Source of the DNA: Neobacillus bataviensis LMG 21833 | GTDB lineage: Bacteria; Bacillota; Bacilli; Bacillales; Cytobacillaceae | Assembly (NCBI RefSeq): GCF_000307875.1 | Contig: NZ_AJLS01000126.1 | Coordinates: 42,513 to 106,512 of the forward strand | DNA: 64,000 nucleotides | Direction: 5' to 3' | In this document: positions 1 through 7,485 of the stretch, piece by piece | How positions within the stretch are numbered: the stretch's first letter is position 1 | How the letters are laid out: each line of letters starts with the position of its first letter | Translations under genes and position numbers: made by a program | Notes under the pieces: generated by a model | Databases searched by the model: none | The model's input: the letters and a program-made list of their open reading frames with translations, nothing else | What the model was told of the DNA's origin: nothing

Positions 1-1209
1 TAAGCTTTCAAGCAACGGAATCGATTCTTTAAAGAATGGTTTATCTTTCATCCCATAGTTTTTCGTATTTTCGTCTGTCATGTTATAGTATTCCGCATCA
101 AAAAACTGATCGTATCCGAATGCTTTATAGATTACATTTCGATTCCAGAATGTTTTATAGTTACCATGTAATACTGCCGAGCTGTAGCCTTGGCCTTTAA
201 GTATAGATGGCATTGCTTGATACGTATTTTGTGCTTTGTTAACAAATACTGCACCTTGTGCCATTGGATATAAGGAGTTTTCCATTAAAAACTCGGCATC
301 AGATGTTTTACCCTGACCTGTTTGATGATAAAAGTTATCAAAATAAAAGGTACTGCCATCATGTGCCAATGAATTTAAAAATGGTGTGACCTCCTGTCCG
401 TCAGGCATTTTATAATCAATCATAAATGTTTGGAATGATTCCATTGAAATATAAAGGACGTTCATTCCTTTTGCTTTACCAAAGAAATCCGGATTTGGCG
501 CTGCATAGTTTGCCTTGCGATAGTTCTCTACATCCGTAATATCGCTGCTATCTGCTAATGCACGCTGACTAGATGACTTTACGTTTTGAATAACATCATA
601 AATCGTAAAATTGTATGCTCCTAGGTATTTGACCAAGTAATTTCTATCAAATGAACGTGACAATAACTGCGGACGATCCTTCTCAGCCAATCCTAAATTA
701 AACAAAAAAGTAGTAATGGCAAACAAAAGCACAATTTTAAATGACTTTCTGTTTGTTACCGTAACTGTCTTAAATACAGTTAATGCTAGAGCAATTAAAA
801 TAAAAAAATCAGTAAAGTAAAAAATATCGAATGGGGACATTAACGAAAGGGCGCTGTCTCCCAATTGTCCTGCATTTGTCTTTGTCTGCATTAAAACAGG
901 CACTGTAATAAAGTCATTAAAAAAACGATAATAGGCAATATTCGCGTACAACAAGAAAGATAATAGGAAATTGGTAATAAGCATGACAAGCTTCGTACGC
1001 TTTTTAAAGAGCAGTGCCAATCCAAAAAAGAAAAGCGCTGAACTCAACGGGTTTATCAATAACAAAAATTTCTGCAGGTTATTATCAATTCCAAGATTAA
1101 ATTCAATTTGATATGCCGCATAGGTTTTGAACCAGAATAATACTACGGCAATTGCGAAGAATGAAATATGACTATTGTTGAATTTTTTAGGTAGTCTAAT
1201 TTTATTCAT
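1..1209 (-). CDS. ltaS: Lipoteichoic acid synthase LtaS (3' end outside window)
   Basis: Polymerises glycerol phosphate from phosphatidylglycerol into lipoteichoic acid on the outer face of the membrane. The 403 visible codons read without a stop to the window edge. The first ~200 residues hold about five membrane segments (starting MNKIRLPKKFNNSHISF). The extracellular sulfatase-like domain follows, with ISMESFQTF and TGQGKTSDAEF, the latter carrying the catalytic nucleophile Thr typical of LtaS. Full-length LtaS is about 640-650 residues, so roughly 240 C-terminal residues lie beyond the window. The ATG follows a GAGAGGAGAAG ribosome binding site. Family assignment is firm; which LtaS paralogue (LtaS, YfnI, YqgS, YvgJ in B. 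subtilis terms) it is cannot be decided here. Confidence 0.95.
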   Translation of the reverse strand, partial: MNKIRLPKKFNNSHISFFAIAVVLFWFKTYAAYQIEFNLGIDNNLQKFLLLINPLSSALFFFGLALLFKKRTKLVMLITNFLLSFLLYANIAYYRFFNDFITVPVLMQTKTNAGQLGDSALSLMSPFDIFYFTDFFILIALALTVFKTVTVTNRKSFKIVLLFAITTFLFNLGLAEKDRPQLLSRSFDRNYLVKYLGAYNFTIYDVIQNVKSSSQRALADSSDITDVENYRKANYAAPNPDFFGKAKGMNVLYISMESFQTFMIDYKMPDGQEVTPFLNSLAHDGSTFYFDNFYHQTGQGKTSDAEFLMENSLYPMAQGAVFVNKAQNTYQAMPSILKGQGYSSAVLHGNYKTFWNRNVIYKAFGYDQFFDAEYYNMTDENTKNYGMKDKPFFKESIPLLESL

Positions 1210-1262
1210 GTCTAACTTCTCCTCTCACTTACCAATTAAGCTCCGGTAAACGAACCTAAATT

Positions 1263-1271
1263 ACTATATCA
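1263..1271 (-). promoter_or_regulatory. Possible extended -10 promoter for ltaS
   Basis: On the minus strand TGATATAGT gives an extended -10 (TG-n-TATAGT) about 54 bp before the ltaS ATG. No good -35 box is visible at 17 bp. The rest of the 1210-1613 gap is AT-rich and shows no other convincing element. Confidence 0.35.
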
Positions 1272-1613
1272 CATTTTCTTTAGAAATAAAAACATAAATG
1301 TTGTTTTCAATAACCGAAAACATTCCCTTTATTTGTATGATTGTTGTTTGTGGGACATGACTGTTTCATTCCTCATTTATATAAGACGAATAAGAAAAAA
1401 AATAGTTTCATATTTTTTATTTACCACTTCAGAGTCAATTTCCAACTAAATCCAAATTAGAGAAATAACATTTCCACCTACTATATACTTGAAACATAGA
1501 TGGTGCAATATGAATTTTGACTTATCTTTTGAAATCCTTCCTGAATAATTTAATCATGATTGGAAAGCATAACCGCAAAAGACATAAGAATGATATGAAA
1601 AGAGGAATCCTAT

Positions 1614-1799
1614 ATGCCCCGAATTAGGCCAGAATTTACAAAAAGTCCTTATTTTGTAGATGAACCCGGCAATTGGCATTTGAAGCCAGGTGCTCCAAAT
1701 GAACTGCAAATTGAATTAGCGAATTATTTGTTGAGCCTTGAAAATATAGACGAACCTGGAACCATAAATGGAGTCCGGATTCAATTTTATGACGACTAG
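1614..1799 (+). CDS. Small hypothetical protein, 61 aa
   Basis: Not recognised. The product is a soluble, acidic 61-residue protein starting MPRIRPEFTKSPYFVDEPG, rich in Pro, Glu and Asn, with no membrane segment or cysteines. The ATG is preceded by AAAGAGGAATCCTAT, an acceptable ribosome binding site, and the frame is open and codon-typical. It stands alone between the divergent ltaS and the convergent minus-strand gene ending at 1895. A real gene is more likely than not on the RBS and composition; no function can be inferred. Confidence 0.6.
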   Translation: MPRIRPEFTKSPYFVDEPGNWHLKPGAPNELQIELANYLLSLENIDEPGTINGVRIQFYDD

Positions 1800-1874
1800 T
1801 AACAAGCATATATATAATAGAAGAAAGCGATTACAAACACCCAAACCATTTATATGTAAATAAACATAAATAAA

Positions 1875-1895
1875 AGGCAGGATAAAATCCTGCCT
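1875..1895 (-). terminator. Rho-independent terminator
   Basis: AGGCAGGAT-AAA-ATCCTGCCT hairpin, followed on the minus strand by TTTTATTTATG. It overlaps the stop codon of the small minus-strand gene 1895-2059. Confidence 0.75.
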
Positions 1896-2059
1896 CACAC
1901 CATATCTTCGTTCTCTTTATCAATATCGCTAGGCTCTGGCTGTTCTTTTTGTCCCATACTCCCAAGAACCTCTCTATTATAACCTCCAGCATCTTTTCCG
2001 GCACCTGGTGCTATATTCGCCATTGGAAGCTGCTCTAATTCTTTCCCTCTTGGCATCAT
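1895..2059 (-). CDS. Small hypothetical protein, 54 aa
   Basis: The frame starts ATG ATG right after AGGAGTGAGGA and reads MMPRGKELEQLPMANIAPGAG..., ending DIDKENEDMV. The protein is hydrophilic, acidic at the C-terminus and Gly/Pro-rich in the middle, with no cysteines or membrane segment, so it is probably disordered. It resembles the many short Bacillus-restricted proteins of unknown role. A terminator overlaps its stop codon, so it forms its own transcription unit or is the end of the upstream narK unit (40 bp away). A strong RBS, a clean frame and a dedicated terminator support a real gene. Confidence 0.65.
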   Translation of the reverse strand: MMPRGKELEQLPMANIAPGAGKDAGGYNREVLGSMGQKEQPEPSDIDKENEDMV

Positions 2060-2100
2060 TCCTCACTCCTTTTTTTTATGATACCTAAAGGAAGTGGAAA

Positions 2101-3402
2101 TTATCCAACCTGTTTTGCCAATTGTTTTGCAACTGTTGCTTTTCTTTGATAGAAGAACCAGTTAAGTCCAAAAGCAATAATGTAGAATCCAATAAAGAAG
2201 TAGAAAGCAGTTACAGGTGTACCTGTTGTATTAACTGACCATCCGAAAAGCTTCGGAATAAAGAATGAACCATATGCTGCAAATGCTGCTGAAAATCCGA
2301 TTACTGGAGCAGCTTCTTTAGGAATAAAGATAGTTGGAATCATTTGGAAAGTTGAACCAGAACCAATACCTGATGCCAAGAATAGCACTAAGAAGGCGAT
2401 TAAGAATCCTGCAAATTGTTTTCCGTTTAAGAAGTATATTACCCCTGCTGCTCCGATTCCCATGATGACCAATACGTAAGCAGTCACTCGTGCACCACCA
2501 AGTTTATCAGCCAACCATCCGCCTACAGGTCTTGCCGCTGCCGCCATCAATGCGCCAAGAAAGGCTAGCGAGATGTGTTCCGGGAACTGTGATCTTAATA
2601 AAAGCGGGAATGCCGCAGAATAGCCAATGAATGAACCAAATGTTGCTACATAAAGAGCTGTCATGATCCATGTGTGTTTTCGTTTTACAATAACAAATTG
2701 ATCTGCAACCGATTGTCTTGCTCCCGGAACATTATCCATTTTAAAGAAGGCTAGCAATGTCATAATCACAATTGGAATAACCCAAATGAAAGCAGCGTTT
2801 TGTAACCATACTTCCTGGCCGTTTGCTAAAACTTGTTTGCCGCCAACAAGCGCGAAAGTTCCTGAAGTGATAATTAATGGTGTTACGAATTGTACAACAG
2901 ATACTCCCATGTTGCCTAAGCCACCGTTAATTCCAAGTGCTGTCCCTTTTTCTTTCTTCGGAAAAAAGAAGCTAATATTGGCTGAAGAAGATGAAAAGTT
3001 TCCTCCGCCTAGACCGCAAAGTGCTGCAAGTAATAGCATGATGGAGAATGGAGTGTCAGGATTTTGAACTGCAAAACCAATACCGATTGCCGGAATAGCA
3101 AGAACGGCTGTTGAAATCACAGTAAAGGTCTTGCCACCCATAGTTCCAGCAGCGAAAGTATAAACAAAGCGTAAAGTTGCACCAACGAGACCAGGTATGG
3201 CCGCAAGTGTAAATAATTGTTCTTCAGTAAAGTGAAAACCTATATCGTTAAGTCTAACAGCAACGACAGACCAAATTTGCCAAACGATAAATGCAAGCAT
3301 CAAAGATGGTACAGAGATCCAAAGATTCCTCCTTGCATGTTTTTTTCCTTCTGCGTTCCAGAACTTTTCATCTTCCGGATTCCAATAATTAATTCGTGCC
3401 AT
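2101..3402 (-). CDS. narK: Nitrate/nitrite antiporter NarK (MFS)
   Basis: 433-residue major facilitator with 12 predicted membrane segments of the nitrate/nitrite porter family. Characteristic pieces are the Gly-rich GLGGGNFSSSSANISFFFP and GINGGLGNMGVSVVQF (nitrate-signature regions in TM5), and AAAARPVGGWLADKLGG in the central loop. It imports nitrate for, and exports nitrite from, the respiratory reductase encoded at 13-19.5 kb. The N-terminus (MARINYWNPEDEKFW) follows AGGGGGAAAAATC. The promoter carries a canonical FNR site (see 3467-3510), implying anaerobic induction. A second NarK-type carrier lies immediately upstream in the same direction but has its own promoter and terminator. Confidence 0.93.
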   Translation of the reverse strand: MARINYWNPEDEKFWNAEGKKHARRNLWISVPSLMLAFIVWQIWSVVAVRLNDIGFHFTEEQLFTLAAIPGLVGATLRFVYTFAAGTMGGKTFTVISTAVLAIPAIGIGFAVQNPDTPFSIMLLLAALCGLGGGNFSSSSANISFFFPKKEKGTALGINGGLGNMGVSVVQFVTPLIITSGTFALVGGKQVLANGQEVWLQNAAFIWVIPIVIMTLLAFFKMDNVPGARQSVADQFVIVKRKHTWIMTALYVATFGSFIGYSAAFPLLLRSQFPEHISLAFLGALMAAAARPVGGWLADKLGGARVTAYVLVIMGIGAAGVIYFLNGKQFAGFLIAFLVLFLASGIGSGSTFQMIPTIFIPKEAAPVIGFSAAFAAYGSFFIPKLFGWSVNTTGTPVTAFYFFIGFYIIAFGLNWFFYQRKATVAKQLAKQVG

Positions 3403-3466
3403 GATTTTTTCCCCCTATATGTTTTTCAAAGTTTTATTTTACTAAGTTGTTGTTGTTGATGATGTT

Positions 3467-3510
3467 AATATAAACCACATGGTAACATGATTTTAGTGAC
3501 GTACGTCACA
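3467..3510 (-). promoter_or_regulatory. FNR-type site and -10 box of narK
   Basis: TGTGACGTACGTCACT (minus strand, 3495-3510) matches the Bacillus FNR consensus TGTGA-N6-TCACT exactly. Its centre is 33 bp from the centre of a TATATT -10 box (3467-3472), which puts the site near -41.5, as in class II FNR-activated promoters. No -35 box is evident, consistent with activator dependence. Confidence 0.8.
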
Positions 3511-3594
3511 AAAATAGTGAAGGAACTGTGAACACAAATGGATTGTCAAAAAGTCGTAATATTTATAACGATTTCGATTAAATAGCACAAAAAA

Positions 3595-3619
3595 AGAGAC
3601 CTCCGATTTGAAGGTCTCT
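3595..3619 (-). terminator. Terminator of the narK-PAS gene
   Basis: AGAGACCT...AAGGTCTCT hairpin followed on the minus strand by a run of seven T. It lies 9 bp after the stop codon at 3628. Confidence 0.85.
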
Positions 3620-3627
3620 CCTGTCAT

Positions 3628-5136
3628 TTATTCCTTGGAACGCTTATTTTCTTCGTTAAACATTGCCACATAATTTTTTGTTTCCCCTGCATCGTCTTTT
3701 ATGGCAGTAATGGTTAACCACTCTTTATAAATTTCATTATTTTTCCGTTTGTTCCAAATATACCCTTCCCAAATTCCTTTTGATTTTAGACTATCCCACA
3801 TTTTTTTATAAAATTCATTATCATGTTCTCCGGATTGCAGGACACTCGGTGTTTTACCGATTACTTCTTCTTTACTATAACCGGTGATTTTTGTAAACGC
3901 AGGGTTGATGCTCTGAATGATCCCGTTAATATCTGTCAAACAAATTCCATCTACAGCGTGGTTCACAATCTTAGCGGAAATATCAAGCTTTTCTTGATAG
4001 TAAAGCCACACAACGATCACTAAACTTGCCAGCGAGAATTCGGAAAGTGACATAAAACCAATCGCATAATGTCCAGTCCAATTAAACAGAATTGTTAGGA
4101 TTAACGGCGGGAAAAAGCCGCCTAGGCCACCCATTGCGGCCACAATACCATTAACAATCCCTGCTTGCTTTGAAAAATAAAATGGAACTAACTTAAAAAT
4201 AGCACCATTTCCAATCCCTGCGAAGAAAGCAACTAGTAAACATCCAAATGAATAAATCGGCAGAGATGGTGTGAATGAAAGCAGGAACCCAGCAAAGGTT
4301 AAACTAAAAAATACAGCCATGAGTATTAGAAAAGGGTTTATTTTATCGCCGAGCCACCCCCCTACTGGTCTGAAAAAGGTAGCAAGGGCTATAAAACCAG
4401 CAGTACGTAATCCTGCATCCACCTTATCTAATCCAAAGTGATTGACTAAAAAAGAAGGTAAATAAATCGTAAAGGCAACAAAGGAGCCAAATGTGATGAA
4501 ATAAAATAAACTTAAAAACCAAAGTTTCGGATTTTTATAAACTTCTTTAATTACCTCTTTTGCAGAGTTATTTACTTTGTGTTCTTTTTTATCACCTAAA
4601 AGGAAATTTATAATGGCAAATATAAGGACAATGATCAAAAATATTTGAATCGTCGTCCTCCATCCAAAGGAATTAGCTAAAACAGGTGTTGCAAATGATG
4701 TAATGGCCGTTCCTATATTACCTGCTCCATAGATTCCATTTATAAAGCCATGTTTTTCTTTTGGATAGTATTTCGGTAATGAGGTAACACCAATTGAAAA
4801 GACGGCTCCGCCAATTCCAAGCAAAAATCCTCCTAAAATCAACATAAGGATTGAATTTGCATAGCTAATAAGTGCAATAGGTACTAACAAAATAATAAAA
4901 CTGATCGTAAATAAAATTCTAGCGCCATACCGATTGGCCCAAAAACCGATTGGTACACGGAGCAATGAACCTAGAATGACGGGTACAGCCGTTGCCCAAG
5001 CAATTTGAGTTGACGATAGCGGGATATCCTCCTTAATAAAAGGCATTAATGAAGAAATAAGCACCCAAACCATAAAGCCAGCAACAAGACTTCCCGTTTG
5101 AATAATGAGCTGCTTTGTTCCTTGTTTCATTTTCAT
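3628..5136 (-). CDS. NarK-type MFS transporter fused to a C-terminal PAS domain
   Basis: 502 residues. Residues 1-380 form a 12-helix nitrate/nitrite-porter-type MFS domain, with IGFWANRYGAR and FFRPVGGWLGDKI between helices and the Gly-rich GIYGAGNIGTAI and AAMGGLGGFF segments. Residues ~382-495 form a PAS domain: AVDGICLTDINGIIQSIN, then FTKITGYSKEEVIGKTPS, then a PAC-like stretch with WKxRKNNEIYKEW-type residues. There is no kinase, cyclase or EAL part, so the PAS must act on the carrier itself or on a partner. The start has a GAGGAGGATGAAA ribosome binding site. It probably moves nitrate or nitrite; the related PAS domains of the kinase at 9680-11830 share the (V/N)LxSGxHxxEF-K-W pattern. 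Confidence 0.88.
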   Translation of the reverse strand: MKMKQGTKQLIIQTGSLVAGFMVWVLISSLMPFIKEDIPLSSTQIAWATAVPVILGSLLRVPIGFWANRYGARILFTISFIILLVPIALISYANSILMLILGGFLLGIGGAVFSIGVTSLPKYYPKEKHGFINGIYGAGNIGTAITSFATPVLANSFGWRTTIQIFLIIVLIFAIINFLLGDKKEHKVNNSAKEVIKEVYKNPKLWFLSLFYFITFGSFVAFTIYLPSFLVNHFGLDKVDAGLRTAGFIALATFFRPVGGWLGDKINPFLILMAVFFSLTFAGFLLSFTPSLPIYSFGCLLVAFFAGIGNGAIFKLVPFYFSKQAGIVNGIVAAMGGLGGFFPPLILTILFNWTGHYAIGFMSLSEFSLASLVIVVWLYYQEKLDISAKIVNHAVDGICLTDINGIIQSINPAFTKITGYSKEEVIGKTPSVLQSGEHDNEFYKKMWDSLKSKGIWEGYIWNKRKNNEIYKEWLTITAIKDDAGETKNYVAMFNEENKRSKE

Positions 5137-5230
5137 CCTCCTCGTAATCCCATTCCTTTTACTATACCCTCAGGTTAACCGTTATATATTTACACGGTAA
5201 AATCATTACATGGAAAAATTTTCTTAATGT

Positions 5231-5273
5231 ATTATAGAACACTTTTCTTTTTAATTCAGTGAGGTATGACACA
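5231..5273 (-). promoter_or_regulatory. FNR-like site and TATAAT -10 of the narK-PAS gene
   Basis: On the minus strand TGTGT-CATACC-TCACT (5258-5273) differs from TGTGA-N6-TCACT by one base. Its centre is 32 bp from the centre of a perfect TATAAT (5231-5236), the same geometry as at narK and pflB. The gene starts about 95 bp further on. Confidence 0.65.
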
Positions 5274-5407
5274 AATAAAAAGAATTTATTTACATAAATT
5301 AAATGCAGTAGTATATTTTTCCTGTAATAAGTATTTTAACATTATGGCATTTTAAATCTATAGTAGATTTTGTTTGTTAAAAACAAAATAGAATAGGGAG
5401 AACATTT

Positions 5408-6745
5408 ATGCATCAGAAAAAGAATTTTCTTGATCCCCCAAAAATCCTTGTCCTTGGTTTTGCCGCTATTATTTTAATAGGATCTATTCTATTAACTCTC
5501 CCTGCTTCAACAACGAATGGACAAGGCCTGACATTTTTAAACGCTATTTTTACAGCCACCTCGGCTACATGTGTCACAGGACTTGTTGTAGTGGATACCG
5601 GTACTACGTTTACATTATTTGGTCAATTAGTCATCTTGTTTATGATTCAAGTTGGCGGACTTGGGTTTATGACATTCGCTACTTTATTTGCCCTCTTACT
5701 AGGAAAAAGGATTTCTTTAAAAGAAAGAATTTTACTTCAAGAATCTTTAAATAACCTTTCGATGGAAGGCGTTGTTCGGCTAGCCCGACGTATTTTAATA
5801 TTCACGGCGGTTATTGAATTTGCTGGGGCACTCATCTTGTCCATTCGCTTTTCTTTTGAAATGCCGGTAGGTAAAGCAATTTATTACGGGATTTTTCATT
5901 CTATATCTAACTTTAATAATGCAGGGTTTGATATTTTCGGTCATTATCAAAGTCTTACAGGATACGTGGGTGATCCAACAGTTGTGTTAACCATTTGTTC
6001 ATTAATTACAATTGGAGGGATTGGCTTTATCGTTATGAATGAAATTTTTGAATTCCGCAGCTCTAAACGTTTATCCTTACATACCAAAATTGTTTTAATA
6101 ACAAGTTCGTTACTATTGATTGGCGGGACGATAGGAATCTTTTTATTTGAATTCTCTAATGAAAAAACATTAAAGCCATTATCCTTTTCAGGAAAAGTTT
6201 TAGGAGCACTCTTTCAATCTGTAGCCGCAAGAACCGACGGTGCTAATACTTTAAATATTGCCGAAATGAGCCAAACTTCTTTATTATTAATTGTATTTTT
6301 AATGTTTGTCGGTGCTTCTCCGGGTTCTACCGGAGGTGGTATTAAAACAACTACATTTACTACATTAGTAGGTGCAATTTGGTCGCAAATCCGTGGAAAG
6401 GAAGATGTCATATTTTTCAGGAATAGGGTTGAATATGAAACCATCTATAAGGCCTTAACCGTCTCCTTTAGTGCACTGTTTCTTGTTTTTACCATTACGA
6501 TGTTATTAACAATTACAGAGCGGGGAACTGATTTTTTAAAGCTTCTATTTGAAGCAACCTCGGCTTTTGGAACTGTAGGCTTATCAATGGACTTATCTCG
6601 TGATTTGTCCCCTCTCGGTAAGATGTTAATAACTTTTACGATGTTTGCCGGAAGGGTGGGGCCTTTAACGATTGCCTTTGCCATTACGATGCGCAGAAAC
6701 CCTGATTCCTTCCGTTATCCTAAAGGAAAAATTATGATAGGGTAG
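5408..6745 (+). CDS. ktrB: Ktr-type potassium uptake channel subunit
   Basis: 445-residue TrkH/KtrB-family membrane protein that carries Na+-coupled K+ across the membrane. The four M1-P-M2 repeats can be followed from selectivity-filter loops with central Gly: TSATCVTGLVV, ISNFNNAGFDIF, AARTDGANTLN and TSAFGTVGLSMD. GASPGSTGGGIKTTT marks the gating-loop region of the third repeat. The start follows AGGGAGAACATTT. The regulatory RCK subunit lies 29 bp downstream, so the two form an operon. Gene order (channel then regulator) is the reverse of B. subtilis ktrAB, and ktrC/ktrD are unlinked there, so the exact orthologue is not settled. Confidence 0.93.
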   Translation: MHQKKNFLDPPKILVLGFAAIILIGSILLTLPASTTNGQGLTFLNAIFTATSATCVTGLVVVDTGTTFTLFGQLVILFMIQVGGLGFMTFATLFALLLGKRISLKERILLQESLNNLSMEGVVRLARRILIFTAVIEFAGALILSIRFSFEMPVGKAIYYGIFHSISNFNNAGFDIFGHYQSLTGYVGDPTVVLTICSLITIGGIGFIVMNEIFEFRSSKRLSLHTKIVLITSSLLLIGGTIGIFLFEFSNEKTLKPLSFSGKVLGALFQSVAARTDGANTLNIAEMSQTSLLLIVFLMFVGASPGSTGGGIKTTTFTTLVGAIWSQIRGKEDVIFFRNRVEYETIYKALTVSFSALFLVFTITMLLTITERGTDFLKLLFEATSAFGTVGLSMDLSRDLSPLGKMLITFTMFAGRVGPLTIAFAITMRRNPDSFRYPKGKIMIG

Positions 6746-6774
6746 TTTTTTACATCAAGGAGGATTTGGGAACT

Positions 6775-7428
6775 ATGGCTAATCAATATGCTGTTATTGG
6801 TTTGGGAAGATTTGGGCTTAGCATTGCCAATAAGTTATATGAATCTGGTCAGGAGGTTCTTGGCGTGGATGTAAATGAAGAACGGGTTGAAGAGTCACAT
6901 CCATTTGCCACCCATTCCGTTATTGCAGATTCCACTGATGCAGAGGCACTAAAATCAATCGGAATACGTAATTTTGATACAGTGATTGTAGCAATAGGAA
7001 ATGATATACAAGCCAGTATCCTTACAGTATTACTCTTGAAGGAACTTGGAGTAAAGCAAGTAATTGCCAAGGCGATCAACAAACTCCATGGTCAAGTATT
7101 AAAAAAAGTTGGCGCAGATTGGGTTGTGTTTCCTGAGCGGGATATGGGAATCCGCGTTGCCCATCAACTGTTATCACCAAATGTCTTGAATTTCATCGAG
7201 ATTTCGAAAAATTATAGTGTGGAAGAAGTGAAAATTCCAGATCGGATGATGGAGAAAACTTTACGAGAGCTAGACTTACGGGCCAGGTTTAATCTAAGTG
7301 TCATCGCCATACGTCATGACGACGACATCAATATTTCCCCTTCACCAGATGAGAAAATACATTATGGGGATGTATTGGTCGTCATTGGAGAGAATCGAGA
7401 TCTCGAAAAATTTGCAAATCTACATTAA
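6775..7428 (+). CDS. ktrA: Ktr potassium uptake regulatory subunit (RCK)
   Basis: 217-residue cytosolic protein forming the octameric ring that gates the KtrB-type channel. Residues 4-130 are a Rossmann RCK-N domain with the nucleotide motif AVIGLGRFGLSIA, a conserved VDVNEERVEE and the DSTDAEAL turn that binds ATP/ADP. The remainder is an RCK-C (TrkA-C) domain, which in Firmicutes can bind c-di-AMP. The ATG at 6775 is preferred over the in-frame TTG nine bases earlier because AAGGAGG is then 11 bp away rather than 2. Length fits KtrA/KtrC (about 220). Confidence 0.93.
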   Translation: MANQYAVIGLGRFGLSIANKLYESGQEVLGVDVNEERVEESHPFATHSVIADSTDAEALKSIGIRNFDTVIVAIGNDIQASILTVLLLKELGVKQVIAKAINKLHGQVLKKVGADWVVFPERDMGIRVAHQLLSPNVLNFIEISKNYSVEEVKIPDRMMEKTLRELDLRARFNLSVIAIRHDDDINISPSPDEKIHYGDVLVVIGENRDLEKFANLH

Positions 7429-7434
7429 GATACG

Positions 7435-7472
7435 AAAAAAACACACCTCTTTAAAAAAGAAGTGTGTTTTTC
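7435..7472. terminator. Bidirectional terminator between ktr and fdh genes
   Basis: AAAAAACACACCTCTTT...AAAGAAGTGTGTTTTT hairpin with A-run on one side and T-run on the other. It serves the ktr operon (plus) and the formate dehydrogenase gene (minus). Confidence 0.85.
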
Positions 7473-7485
7473 TTATCAAAACGAA

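Noticed and set aside
2786..3067. Plus-strand ORF inside narK (93 aa), as an example of antisense frames
   Set aside because: Low-complexity mirror of a well-conserved membrane gene, no ribosome binding site; the same holds for antisense frames inside odhA, narG, narH and the dmsA-like gene.
5274..5407. c-di-AMP (ydaO-type) riboswitch before the potassium channel gene
   Set aside because: The leader is short and AT-rich, without the conserved GGGGA/GGGUG-type segments or a terminator hairpin.
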